From positions 682,001 to 746,000 of the forward strand of contig NZ_APAT01000015.1 in assembly GCF_000347775.1 (NCBI RefSeq): a DNA stretch of 64,000 nucleotides, read 5' to 3'. The notes under the pieces are model-generated. The model ran no database searches. It was not told the origin of the DNA and worked only from the letters and a program-made list of their open reading frames with translations. The position numbers and the translations under genes were made by a program. Numbering within the stretch: the first letter of the stretch is position 1; the number at the start of each line of letters is the position of its first letter. Shown one piece after another: positions 8,698-17,422 of this stretch. The DNA is from Marinobacter santoriniensis NKSG1 (GTDB lineage Bacteria > Pseudomonadota > Gammaproteobacteria > Pseudomonadales > Oleiphilaceae).

Positions 8698-10059
8698 TTA
8701 CCGCGTTCCAGCCCTGCGCAGCGCCGCTGGCGTGTAATCACGCGAACTGCGCTTGATACCGAACTCGTAGGGATCGGCTTCTTCGTTAGTCAGACCCAGC
8801 GCCAGATAACGACCGGACAGACGATCATAGAGGACTTCGATCGCGTACCAGGGCACCACCTGATCGTAGAACTGCACTGCGTGAGCTTCTGCAACACGCC
8901 ACAGCTCGCCCCGGCCATCATAGTGGTCGATGACAGACGCCTGCCAGGAATCTTCGTCGATGTAGAAGTCACGCTGGGCGTACACGTGGCGCTCACCTTT
9001 CTTCAGGGTCGCACGCACATGCCATACCCGATGCAACTCGTAACGGGTATATTCCTGATTGATATGGCCAGCCTTGATGATCTGGTCGTAGCTGAGATTG
9101 CGATCCATCAGCTTGTAGGAGTTGTAGGGAATGTACATCTCCTGCTTGCCAACCAGTTCCCAGTTGTACTTGTCGGGCGCGCCGTTGTACATGTCGAAGT
9201 TGTCCGAGGTACGCATGCCGTCGGCAGCGGTACCCGGTCCGTCATAGGCAACCTGCGGGGCACGACGTACCCGACGCTGACCCGCGTTGTAGATCCACGC
9301 ACGACGGGGCTCAGCCACCTGGTCAATGGTCTCGTGGACCAGCAGTACGTTACCGGCGAGGCGCGCCGGCGCTGTGATTGCCTGCTTGAAGTAGAACAGG
9401 ACGTTGGGATCGTCACCCGGCTTGTAATCCGTCAGGTAGGTCCGCCAGGTCAGCTCGTCCTGGAACCGGACAACGGAGTAATCCCCATCAACCGTCGGCG
9501 TCACCTGTCCCACATTCCGCTGAACCGACCCACCCCGGTAGCGGGTGATGTGGTTCCAGATCACTTCCAGACCATTCTTGGGAATGGGGAACGGCGTGGC
9601 ACTCTCGTAGTTGCCCAGACCATTGCCGTCCTTGATCAATTCGGTCTTGGTGGCGTTCTCTACGGTCTGCTTCATGACGTCGTCAGGATAGGCAGCCGTA
9701 CGGTGCGTCTCATACACCGGCATGAAGTAATCGTCGTACTTCTTGATCATCGCAACCTGACCGGGAGACAGCTTGTCTTTGTACTGGTCGACGTTGCTCT
9801 GATCAATCACGAACTTGGGCTTCTCATCCGGGAACGGGTTGACGTAGATGCCATCGCCTTTGTAACCCGCAGGCGGTGTTGTCAGACCACCCGTCCAGGC
9901 CGGGATAGCACCGCCGTTACCGGCTTTCTCGGCGCCCATCGGCGTCAGGGTGCCCCCCAGTTTCGCCGCTTCTGCCGCAGAAACCGCACCCCAGGCCTGG
10001 CCGGCACACAGACTGGCAGCCAGAACACCCGTGGTCAGTAGTTTCTTGTTCAATTTCAT
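8698..10059 (-). CDS. DUF1329 domain protein (envelope, lipid-associated)
   Basis: This 453-residue protein has a cleavable signal peptide (cleavage after AWG/A near residue 25) and the DUF1329 hallmark opening SAAEAAKLGGTLTPMGAEKAGN, with the GAIPAWTGGL stretch that follows. Later landmarks are RAWIYNAGQRRVRRAP and the acidic YIDEDSWQASVIDHYD. DUF1329 proteins are usually encoded next to DUF1302 barrels, and both occur in clusters for uptake or breakdown of hydrophobic compounds. A lipid-carrier role in the periplasm, resembling the Lol lipoprotein fold, is inference. It lies 33 bases after the DUF1302 gene and ends at a terminator, so the two form an operon. Confidence 0.9.
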   Translation of the reverse strand: MKLNKKLLTTGVLAASLCAGQAWGAVSAAEAAKLGGTLTPMGAEKAGNGGAIPAWTGGLTTPPAGYKGDGIYVNPFPDEKPKFVIDQSNVDQYKDKLSPGQVAMIKKYDDYFMPVYETHRTAAYPDDVMKQTVENATKTELIKDGNGLGNYESATPFPIPKNGLEVIWNHITRYRGGSVQRNVGQVTPTVDGDYSVVRFQDELTWRTYLTDYKPGDDPNVLFYFKQAITAPARLAGNVLLVHETIDQVAEPRRAWIYNAGQRRVRRAPQVAYDGPGTAADGMRTSDNFDMYNGAPDKYNWELVGKQEMYIPYNSYKLMDRNLSYDQIIKAGHINQEYTRYELHRVWHVRATLKKGERHVYAQRDFYIDEDSWQASVIDHYDGRGELWRVAEAHAVQFYDQVVPWYAIEVLYDRLSGRYLALGLTNEEADPYEFGIKRSSRDYTPAALRRAGTR

Positions 10060-10092
10060 TTAGGTTACCTCGTTGAACGAATTCTTGCCGGT

Positions 10093-11946
10093 TCAGAAGG
10101 AGTAGGACACGCTCGCAGTTACAAAATCGCGGTCGGTCAACTCGTTATACGGTTTGCCGCCGAAAAAGTTCGTGTACCCGATGTTGCCGGTAATCCTGTT
10201 CTGGTAGACCGCTTGCAGTGACAGACCAATCGCCTTGCTGCCTTCGTTGAAAGCACCACCCGGCTGCGGGCTGTAACCCTGGACATCGTGACTCCAGGCC
10301 AGCTGCGGAGACAGATTGATACCCGCGATGGCATTCGGATAATCCCAGACAAACCGGGCGCGGTAGCCCCAGGAGAAGGCTGTGGTAAAGCCATCGTTGG
10401 TGCAATACGAAGCGTTCAGGTTCAACTTTTGACCATTTGCGCCAGATCCGTCGCATGCACCGCCGGGAAGCTCCCCAATACCAAAGGTGCCAGACCGGCC
10501 ATATCTCGCCTCGTCCTTGCCGGGCAGGTCATGGACGTACGTAGCGCCAAATTCCGTGATAAACGACAAGCGACTGGCCCCCATCACTTGATCGAAGAAC
10601 TTGATCAGGGTGAATTGCGCCTGAGAAACCTTGAATCGGTCGTAGCCGTCAACCGCCGTTCCACGCAGATCCACACCGGGATTCTCTGCTTCACGCTGTT
10701 GCTGAAGCAGGCTCGCGGGTTCTCCGGTTTCCTCATTTTCCTGCTGCAGACCACCGTAAATCAGCTCGAAAGCATTCCACTGAAGCGGCAGATTGTCCCG
10801 GAAACTATATTCTGCCCCGAGTGACCAGCCACCAGGAGTTGTCGTGTTGATACTGATACCGTAGAGATTGATGTTCTCCGGATACTCAATGTAATAGCTG
10901 GGGAACGTTTCCCCGACCCTATCGTCTCGCACGGTACCGCTGACATAGGGCAAGCGGCTATTATATTTGATGTAATAGAAGCCAAGTTCCGAATCATTTA
11001 ACTCTGGTACATACCAACGCAAAGCAACACCAAACTGATCCTTCGCATCTGCCTCTTTATCCCCTAATCGGGGTGCAATAAATCCTTGAGCATATGCCTG
11101 AGAATCAGAGAGTTGACCAGCCAGAAGAACCGGTCCACAACCGTCGGCAGCAAAGTCGTTGGTGGAGAAGAAGGTACCGCAGTCATCCGGACGCACCGGC
11201 TCCCAGTCGGTCTGCACAAAGGTCTCGACCGTAACGTTCTGGGTAATCCCCGCGGAGCCGTAGAACATCTCGACCGGCAGAAGCGCGTCTTTCAGCTGGG
11301 AGCCCGGAGCGCGGAACGCAGGAACGTCGATGGGGTTGATGGTGTTGATACCGCCCTGGATGAAGGTACTCTCGCCCCAGCTCACCACCTGCTTACCGTA
11401 ACGCAGGCTCACAGGAACATTTCCGAAGTACCAGTCAGAAAACACGTAGGCATCCAGGATTTCGCCGCCAGAGGCGTTGTCCTTGGCCTGGTCATTCAAT
11501 TCCCGCTGCTGACCGACGTAGTCCACGGCCCGGCTTTCATCCTTGAGTTCGAAGTCATACCAGTACCGACCGCGCAACAGACCACCAACGCGGGTGAGCA
11601 TGTCACTGTCCACGGAATAATCCAGGAACAGCTCGCTGTTACCCTTCACAATCTTGGAATAGGTATCCCACTTATCGAAGTTAAGGTTGCCGTCGTCATA
11701 GTTGTTCGTCGAAGCACCAACCGTGGTATTGGCATACTCCGGACCGAGGTTACCTTGGGCAATCAGACGCCGGTCCCTGTCCTCAACGCGCCAACCCACA
11801 CCCGCAGACAGCGTCGTATTGAACTGGGCTTCCACATCTCCCATGTAGAAAGAGTAGGCAGAGGCCTGACCGGATACGGTGGCCGCGATCGCCGCCGCCA
11901 GCGGCAATTTGGTCCAACGCTGCCATTGCTGAGTTTTTCTTGTCAT
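10093..11946 (-). CDS. DUF1302 outer membrane protein
   Basis: The 617-residue product has a signal peptide ending near GQASA (about residue 31), a strand-rich body and a terminal Phe (SVSYSF), as in outer-membrane beta barrels. The family features YSFYMGDVEAQFNTTLSAGV and YGKQVVSWGES are present. I place the start at the ATG at 11946 because GGAG lies ten bases upstream; an in-frame GTG at 12000 would put 18 polar residues before the signal peptide. It is the first gene of the pair with DUF1329. Members are thought to move hydrophobic substrates across the outer membrane; the substrate here is unknown. Confidence 0.88.
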   Translation of the reverse strand: MTRKTQQWQRWTKLPLAAAIAATVSGQASAYSFYMGDVEAQFNTTLSAGVGWRVEDRDRRLIAQGNLGPEYANTTVGASTNNYDDGNLNFDKWDTYSKIVKGNSELFLDYSVDSDMLTRVGGLLRGRYWYDFELKDESRAVDYVGQQRELNDQAKDNASGGEILDAYVFSDWYFGNVPVSLRYGKQVVSWGESTFIQGGINTINPIDVPAFRAPGSQLKDALLPVEMFYGSAGITQNVTVETFVQTDWEPVRPDDCGTFFSTNDFAADGCGPVLLAGQLSDSQAYAQGFIAPRLGDKEADAKDQFGVALRWYVPELNDSELGFYYIKYNSRLPYVSGTVRDDRVGETFPSYYIEYPENINLYGISINTTTPGGWSLGAEYSFRDNLPLQWNAFELIYGGLQQENEETGEPASLLQQQREAENPGVDLRGTAVDGYDRFKVSQAQFTLIKFFDQVMGASRLSFITEFGATYVHDLPGKDEARYGRSGTFGIGELPGGACDGSGANGQKLNLNASYCTNDGFTTAFSWGYRARFVWDYPNAIAGINLSPQLAWSHDVQGYSPQPGGAFNEGSKAIGLSLQAVYQNRITGNIGYTNFFGGKPYNELTDRDFVTASVSYSF

Positions 11947-12186
11947 TGGAAGGCTACTCCATTGTTGTTCTGAGTCGCTGCTCTGATTATTGGTGTTCAC
12001 GATGTATTGGAGGCTTCATGCACAGTGCTCGTGATGGTGGCACTATAGCTAACGGAATCGGAGGCTTTGATCAGTCAAAAGTATGATTTTGCTTTTCATC
12101 CCCGACAGCCGCCCGGTTTTCTCGCACTGAAAATCACTATAGACAACAAATGGATCGGCAACCAGATTCGGTAGCTTCCGAACGCA

Positions 12187-12222
12187 AGAGGGCGACCGGA
12201 TGGATCCATCCGGCCGCCCTCT
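12187..12222 (-). terminator. Hairpin terminator after the thiolase gene
   Basis: A 17 bp stem around the palindrome CCGGATGGATCCATCCGG follows the thiolase stop by about 30 bases. Its single imperfect pair (12195 with 12214) becomes a G-U pair on the minus strand, which fits use by the minus-strand thiolase transcript. The U tract is short. The rest of the gap to the DUF1302 start shows no other element that I can name. Confidence 0.6.
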
Positions 12223-12253
12223 TTGAAATGCCTGGCACCCAATAATGGGGCGA

Positions 12254-13438
12254 TCAGAGCATCTCGATCGCCATTGCGGTTGCCTCGCCTCCACCGATGC
12301 AGAGGGCAGCAACGCCTTTTTTCTTGCCATAGTGCTTCAGGGCATACATCAAGGTCACCAGCAGACGGGACCCTGTAGACCCGACCGGATGGCCCTGGGC
12401 GCAAGCCCCGCCATGGACATTCACCTTGTCCGGATCCAGTCCCAGCTCCTTGATCGGCATCATGGCGACCATGGCGAAGGCTTCATTGATCTCGAACAGG
12501 TCTACATCATCTTTCGACCAGCCGGTCTTCGCGAACAGCGTTTCCATCGCGCCCACGGGCGCACACGTGAACTCAGACGGATGCTGGGATTGCGTGCTGT
12601 GGCCAACAATTCGCGCCAGCGGCGTCAAGCCCCGCTTCTCGGCTTCGGACTCACGCATCAATACCAGCGCGGACGCGCCATCGGAAATGGACGACGCGTT
12701 GGCTGCCGTAACCGTGCCATCCTTCTTGAAGGCCGGGCGCAGTGTCGGAATCTTGTCCAGATTGGCCGTCAGCGGCTGCTCATCTTCCTCAACAACGACT
12801 TCGCCTTTCCGGGTCTTCACGGTCACCGGGATGATTTCGTCCTTCAACAGCCCTTCCTTGATCGCCCGTTGCGCGCGCTTCAGTGAGTTGATGGCGTAGT
12901 TGTCCATCTCTTCGCGGGTGTACCCTTTCTTGTCTGCCATATCCTGGGCAAAGGCACCCATCAAGCGTCCGGTTTCAGCGTCCTCAAGGCCGTCCAGGAA
13001 CATGTGATCCTGTGCGGCATCTCCGGGCCCCATCCGATACCCCTTGCGCGCATTGAGCAACAGGTAGGGCGCGTTGGACATGCTCTCCATGCCACCGGCG
13101 ACCATGATGTCGTTGCTGCCGGCCTTGATCAGGTCATGGGCAAACATGGCGGCCTTCATGCCGGAGCCACAGAGTTTGTTGATGGTGGTCGCACCGGTAT
13201 GGTCCGGAAGCCCGGCCTTTCGCATGGCCTGCCTGGCCGGGCCCTGTTTCAGCCCCGCCGGCAAAACGTTACCCATGATGACTTCCTGGATGTCCGTCGG
13301 CTGCAGACCCGCGCGACGGACTGCTTCCTGAATGGAAATCGCGCCCAGCTCTGGCGCGGATACGCCTGCCAGGCTGCCCTGGAAGCCGCCCATCGGCGTA
13401 CGGACGCCACTGACAATCACTACGTTGTCGTTGCTCAT
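12254..13438 (-). CDS. Acetyl-CoA acetyltransferase (thiolase)
   Basis: A 394-residue thiolase that condenses or cleaves acetoacetyl-CoA-type substrates in the cytoplasm. The acylated Cys is in NKLCGSGMKA (about residue 90), the His lies in GGACAQGHPVGSTGSR, and the second active-site Cys is in LCIGGGEATA. The motif GHPVGSTG rather than GHPIGASG places it in a sub-branch, so whether it works in fatty-acid breakdown, ketone metabolism or PHA precursor supply is open. The ATG at 13438 has a GGAGAG ribosome site; an upstream TTG at 13474 adds 12 residues with no support. It stands alone between zapE and the DUF1302 operon, each with its own signals. Confidence 0.9.
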   Translation of the reverse strand: MSNDNVVIVSGVRTPMGGFQGSLAGVSAPELGAISIQEAVRRAGLQPTDIQEVIMGNVLPAGLKQGPARQAMRKAGLPDHTGATTINKLCGSGMKAAMFAHDLIKAGSNDIMVAGGMESMSNAPYLLLNARKGYRMGPGDAAQDHMFLDGLEDAETGRLMGAFAQDMADKKGYTREEMDNYAINSLKRAQRAIKEGLLKDEIIPVTVKTRKGEVVVEEDEQPLTANLDKIPTLRPAFKKDGTVTAANASSISDGASALVLMRESEAEKRGLTPLARIVGHSTQSQHPSEFTCAPVGAMETLFAKTGWSKDDVDLFEINEAFAMVAMMPIKELGLDPDKVNVHGGACAQGHPVGSTGSRLLVTLMYALKHYGKKKGVAALCIGGGEATAMAIEML

Positions 13439-13506
13439 AGAATCTCTCCAGACTGTTTCGTTCTTCTCATCCAACCACGCACGCCGGGAAGGCGGGCGCG
13501 CTGGTT

Positions 13507-14640
13507 TCAGGGTTTGTGCGGCGCTTCGAGGTATTCCCGGGATTGCATTTCCAGCAGCCGGGACTCGGTGCGCTCGAACTCGAATCCCAGGCGACCACCG
13601 GCATACAGCTCCGTGATGGGTGCGGCCGCGGACATGATGACTTTCACGTTCCGATCGTAAAATTCATCGATCATGTTGATGAAACGACGGGCCTGATCGT
13701 CCTTGTCCCCGCCGAGGACGGGCACGTTATTGACAATGATGGCGTGGAACTGGCGGGCGATTTCGATGTAGTCGTTCTGACTCCTCGGCCCGTCACAGAC
13801 ATCCTTGAAATCAAACCAGACCACGTCGTCGGCGTGGGCCTGGGCCGGAATCTTCCGGCCGTTGATTTCCATGGTTTTGCTGTGTTTGGCGGCTTCAACC
13901 GCCAGATTATCAAAGCTCTGTCGGAGACTCCGACTCGCTTCCTCGTCCAACGGGAAATGGTAAAGCTCCGCCTGTTCGAGGGTCCGGAGGCGGTAATCGA
14001 CTCCGCCATCGACGTTGACGACATCGGTGTGCTTCTTCACGAGGGCAATCGCGGGCAGGAAACGCTGGCGCTGCAAGCCATCCTTGTAGAGACCATCCGG
14101 GACAATGTTCGATGTGCAAACCAGCGTGACGCCGCGACTGAACAGCCCGCCCATCAGCGTGGCCAGGATCATGGCATCCCCGATATCGGAAACAAAGAAT
14201 TCGTCGAAACAGATCACGCGGGCTTCGTCCGCAAACTTCCTGGAGACGATGTCCAGCGGATTCTTCTCGCCTTTCAGCGATTTCAGTTCATTGTGAACCC
14301 GCTGCATGAAGCGGTGAAAATGCACCCGCATTTTTCGGTCGAATGGCAGCGACTCATAGAACGTATCCATGAGATAGGTTTTTCCCCGGCCGACGCCGCC
14401 CCAGAAATACAGCCCCTTGACCGGTGTTTCCTTGCCCTTCTTCAGTTTGCGGCGAAGTTTGGCCATCGCCTTGTTACGTTCACTTTCAGCGTCCACGAGT
14501 TTGTCGTACAGTGACTGAAGACGTTTGACGGCATCTTCCTGCGCCGCGTCCCTGTGAAAATCCGGGCGTTCAAGATCCTTTTGGTACCGTTGCCAAGGAG
14601 TCAGGTTCGCGCTGGTTTCAGAGGACATCGATGCTGTCAT
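13507..14640 (-). CDS. zapE: Cell division protein ZapE (AFG1-like ATPase)
   Basis: The 377-residue AAA-type ATPase belongs to the AFG1/ZapE family, which associates with the Z ring in E. coli. Walker A is GGVGRGKT (residues 81-88), Walker B is VICFDEFFV near residue 140, and the family tail VIMSAAAPITELYAG is present. The gene is divergent from zapG, as in E. coli where yhcM and yhcB also diverge. A second in-frame ATG at 14628 would shorten the protein by four residues. Confidence 0.93.
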   Translation of the reverse strand: MTASMSSETSANLTPWQRYQKDLERPDFHRDAAQEDAVKRLQSLYDKLVDAESERNKAMAKLRRKLKKGKETPVKGLYFWGGVGRGKTYLMDTFYESLPFDRKMRVHFHRFMQRVHNELKSLKGEKNPLDIVSRKFADEARVICFDEFFVSDIGDAMILATLMGGLFSRGVTLVCTSNIVPDGLYKDGLQRQRFLPAIALVKKHTDVVNVDGGVDYRLRTLEQAELYHFPLDEEASRSLRQSFDNLAVEAAKHSKTMEINGRKIPAQAHADDVVWFDFKDVCDGPRSQNDYIEIARQFHAIIVNNVPVLGGDKDDQARRFINMIDEFYDRNVKVIMSAAAPITELYAGGRLGFEFERTESRLLEMQSREYLEAPHKP

Positions 14641-14782
14641 TAAGGTGATCCCGGAGGTTGAACGTGAATTTGGGCGCGGTATTGTCGCTCATTTCGCTTT
14701 TTTTGGCCATTCGGAACCGCCACAAGAGCAATACGACGATTGTTGCACCCCCGGAACGTGGGCGCCCGATGCTCCGTCGCGT

Positions 14783-14788
14783 TATACT
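14783..14788 (+). promoter_or_regulatory. -10-like element of zapG
   Basis: TATACT in the context GTTATACTCC lies 48 bases ahead of the zapG start, in the zapE-zapG divergent gap. No convincing -35 is seen. Confidence 0.35.
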
Positions 14789-14835
14789 CCGACTAGGAGC
14801 TTGGCTCATTTCCAGCAAAAAGGACGACACAGCAT

Positions 14836-15279
14836 ATGACGAACCTGATTCTGGCAGCGCTTGCCGCGTTGGTTGTTGGCATTGTTATCGGGATTCTGGT
14901 GGGCCGGTCCGGCCAGGGCCAGACACTGCGACAGCGCCGCGCAGAGCAGCAGATCGAAGAACTGCGGAGTGAATTCACGCGTTATCAGGCGCAGGTGAAT
15001 GAGCACTTCATGGAGTCGGCCCATCTGCTGCGTCGGTTCAACGACGCATACAGGGACGTCAACCAGCATATGGCGCGGGGCGCCAATCGTCTGTGTAACG
15101 ACGAGGACTGGATGGAGGAGCTTCAGCAGGAGACGTCGAAGAAGCGGCTGGAGGAAGTCCGGGAAGATGCACCGGCGGAACCGCCTCGGGATTACGCTCC
15201 GAAAACCGATCCAGAGGCCAAGGGCACACTTGCCGAGGATTTCGGGTTGGATAAGGAGAAAAAGGCTTCTCAGGCCTGA
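14836..15279 (+). CDS. zapG: Cell division protein ZapG (YhcB, DUF1043)
   Basis: The 147-residue protein has one N-terminal membrane helix (about residues 4-23, ending at VGRSG), then a coiled-coil-like region rich in Gln, Arg and Glu (LRQRRAEQQIEELRSEF), the family core HFMESAHLLRRFNDAYRDVNQHMA, and a disordered charged tail. In E. coli YhcB/ZapG links the division ring with envelope synthesis. Its 3' end faces the Nif3-like gene, with an ANGGAY-loop element (15324-15433) in the gap. Confidence 0.92.
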   Translation: MTNLILAALAALVVGIVIGILVGRSGQGQTLRQRRAEQQIEELRSEFTRYQAQVNEHFMESAHLLRRFNDAYRDVNQHMARGANRLCNDEDWMEELQQETSKKRLEEVREDAPAEPPRDYAPKTDPEAKGTLAEDFGLDKEKKASQA

Positions 15280-15323
15280 GCTGGACTTACTTCTGTTGTA
15301 AGATTGATAGTTTTGGTGTTTGC

Positions 15324-15433
15324 GCGCGTGGGGCTTTGGCTCCCAAAACCCGCTCCTTGCGGCACATCCTTGTGACGCTTGAGCTCCGCCATCCCTGGCT
15401 CCGCACAGTTTTGGGAGCCAAAGCCCCACCCGC
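15324..15433 (-). ncRNA. TwoAYGGAY-like RNA element, family A copy 1
   Basis: Outer stem of 26 pairs (15324-15349 with 15408-15433): 22 consecutive Watson-Crick pairs next to the core, one C-C mismatch, then three more. On the minus strand the core carries two small hairpins with loops AGGGAT (within GAGCC-loop-GGCGG) and AAGGAT (within TCAC-loop-GTGCC). It lies in the convergent gap between zapG and the Nif3-like gene and is in sense with the Nif3 transcript. Confidence 0.8.
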
Positions 15434-15460
15434 TTATCCAGACTTCCGGGCGTAGTCGCC

Positions 15461-16204
15461 TTACACCGGATTGTCGCAATCGATAAACTGGTGCTTCACT
15501 CCGAACTCTTTTTCCAACGCCTTCCCCAACGCCTGCACGCCATAGCGCTCAGTCGCGTGATGGCCTGCGGCAAAATAGTGAATGCCACATTCGCGCGCGG
15601 TGTGCGTTGTCGGCTCGGAAATCTCACCGCTGATGTACGCATCCAATCCGGCGTTGAGTGCCGTTTCAATAAAACCTTGAGCCGCACCGGTGCACCAGCC
15701 AATCTTGCGGATTTTCTCCGGACCTTCGCCAACCCAGAGGGGCTCGCGATGGAGTTTTCGAGCAAGGTGTAGTGCGAAACTTTGGGGGCTCATGGCCTCG
15801 GGCAGTTCGCCCTCCCACACCAGGCCGCCGAGTGGACGAGGGTTTCTGATGTCGAGAACATCCGCCAGCTGCCGGTTGTTGCCATAATCCGGGTGGTCGT
15901 CCAGCGGGAGATGATAGGCGACGAGATTGATGTCGTTGTCGAGGAGCTGTTTCAGGCGCTCACGTTTCATGCCCCGGATTCGCTGGTCTTCACCCTTCCA
16001 GAAATACCCGTGGTGAACCAGGATCATATCGGCATTGACGTCGATGGCGGCTTCGATCAGGGCTTTTGAGGCGGTTACACCGGAGACGATGGTGCTGACC
16101 TCTTCCTTCCCTTCCACCTGAAGGCCATTCGGGCAGTAATCCTGGAAATTCTCAGGCTGCAACCATTCGTTGATTCTCTCAAGAATTGTCGTTCTGCTCG
16201 CCAT
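15461..16204 (-). CDS. Nif3-like dinuclear metal centre protein
   Basis: A 247-residue member of the Nif3/YbgI family (GTP cyclohydrolase I type 2-like fold). Metal-binding His residues are visible in ILVHHGYFWKGED and, near the C-terminus, in FAAGHHATERYG, together with HLPLDDHPDYGNNRQLA. The cellular role of the family is not settled; links to metal homeostasis and DNA repair have been proposed. It follows hisC on the same strand with a 165-base gap that holds a family B element. In Pseudomonas the serine-protease gene algW sits in this interval; it is absent here. Confidence 0.88.
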   Translation of the reverse strand: MASRTTILERINEWLQPENFQDYCPNGLQVEGKEEVSTIVSGVTASKALIEAAIDVNADMILVHHGYFWKGEDQRIRGMKRERLKQLLDNDINLVAYHLPLDDHPDYGNNRQLADVLDIRNPRPLGGLVWEGELPEAMSPQSFALHLARKLHREPLWVGEGPEKIRKIGWCTGAAQGFIETALNAGLDAYISGEISEPTTHTARECGIHYFAAGHHATERYGVQALGKALEKEFGVKHQFIDCDNPV

Positions 16205-16242
16205 GATTCACTCCTAAAGACTATGCCCCACGAGTTCGACTA

Positions 16243-16348
16243 GCGGGACGGGTAGACCCTTCCGGGAATGTAGAGGGCCAAGGATGGCCCGAAACAAGCG
16301 CACAGGGATGTGCTCGTAGCGGTTCCCGGAAGGGTCTGCCCGGCCCGC
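16243..16348 (+). ncRNA. TwoAYGGAY-like RNA element, family B copy 1
   Basis: A 25-pair outer stem (16243-16267 with 16324-16348) has one U-G pair and one A-G mismatch. Inside are two hairpins: GGGCC-AAGGAT-GGCCC (five-pair stem) and GCAC-AGGGAT-GTGC (four-pair stem), joined by GAAACAAGC and followed by TCGTAGCGG. It lies between hisC and the Nif3-like gene and is antisense to their transcript. Confidence 0.85.
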
Positions 16349-16369
16349 GATCTCCACAAGGTTATAAGG

Positions 16370-17422
16370 CTAGAGAGACGCCAGGCCTCGAATCAACGCA
16401 TCGTTCTGTTCAGCGGTTCCGATTGTGATTCGCAGGAACTCGCTGATTCGGGGCTTGTTGAAGTGCCGGACAATGATGCCCTGTTCCCTCAGACTTTTTG
16501 CCAGCGCCTCGCCAGATTGCTCTTTGTGTCGGGCAAAGACAAAGTTGGCCTTGGACGGGAGCACTTCAAACCCCATGTTCTCCAATGCTTTGGTGACACG
16601 CTCACGCTCAGTAATGACACCGTCACAGGATTTACGGAACCAGGCTTCGTCCTCGTACGCGGCCTTCGCACCAGCCAGGGCCAGTCGGTCCAGCGGATAA
16701 CTGTTGAAGCTGTTTTTCACGCGATTCAGGGCTTCAATCAGATCTCTATGGCCGACCGCAAAACCAACCCGCAGACCAGCCAATGAGCGGGCCTTGGACA
16801 ACGTCTGGCTGACCAGCAGGTTCGGGTATTGATCCACCAGCGTGATCGCACTCTCCCCACCGAAATCCACGTAGGCTTCGTCAACCACGACCACGCGGTC
16901 GGGGTTGGCCTGTAGGATGGATTCGACCTGCTCCAACGGCAGATAACGACCGGTCGGTGCATTCGGGTTCGGGAAAATTACCCCACCATTGGGCTGACGG
17001 TAGTCCTCCGGATCGATTTCAAAGCTGTCCGTGAGCGGGACCGGCTTGCCCTCGATCTTGTAGAGGCCACAGTAAACCGGATAGAAACTGTAGGTCACGT
17101 CCGGAAACAGGATGGGCTCACCATGCTGGAACAGGCCATAGAAAATGTGGGCCAGCACTTCGTCCGAGCCATTTCCCAGAAACACCTGCTCCGGGACAAC
17201 GCCGTGATACCTGGCGATGGTCTCGCGGAGAGCCTCGCCCTCGGGATCCGGGTACAGGCGAAGCCCATCGTTCAGCTCGGCTTTGATCGCTTCGATCACT
17301 TTTGGTGAGGGACCAAACGGGTTTTCATTGGTATTAAGCTTGACCAGGTTCGCCATTTTGGGCTGCTCGCCCGGAACATAGGGAACCAGATCGTTGACCA
17401 GCGGACTCCAGAATCTGCTCAT
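16370..17422 (-). CDS. hisC: Histidinol-phosphate aminotransferase
   Basis: A PLP-dependent class II aminotransferase of 350 residues that converts imidazole-acetol phosphate to histidinol phosphate with glutamate. Family marks are [11 protein letters not shown] near the N-terminus, [11 protein letters not shown] (Asn contacting PLP), [11 protein letters not shown] with the PLP Asp/Tyr, and the Schiff-base Lys in [16 protein letters not shown]. Its start overlaps the hisD stop by four bases, so translation is coupled. It is the last his gene of this transcript. Confidence 0.95.
   Translation of the reverse strand: MSRFWSPLVNDLVPYVPGEQPKMANLVKLNTNENPFGPSPKVIEAIKAELNDGLRLYPDPEGEALRETIARYHGVVPEQVFLGNGSDEVLAHIFYGLFQHGEPILFPDVTYSFYPVYCGLYKIEGKPVPLTDSFEIDPEDYRQPNGGVIFPNPNAPTGRYLPLEQVESILQANPDRVVVVDEAYVDFGGESAITLVDQYPNLLVSQTLSKARSLAGLRVGFAVGHRDLIEALNRVKNSFNSYPLDRLALAGAKAAYEDEAWFRKSCDGVITERERVTKALENMGFEVLPSKANFVFARHKEQSGEALAKSLREQGIIVRHFNKPRISEFLRITIGTAEQNDALIRGLASL

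Noticed and set aside
8881..10041. A 386-codon plus-strand frame opposite the DUF1329 gene
   Set aside because: Shadow of a real gene; the composition (many His, Arg, Val runs) is typical of an antisense frame, and the DUF1329 protein has signal peptide and family motifs.
15324..15433. The long hairpins considered as ordinary rho-independent terminators
   Set aside because: No T tract follows the outer stem, the loop region is 50-60 bases with its own conserved structure, and some copies lie in divergent gaps where no gene ends.
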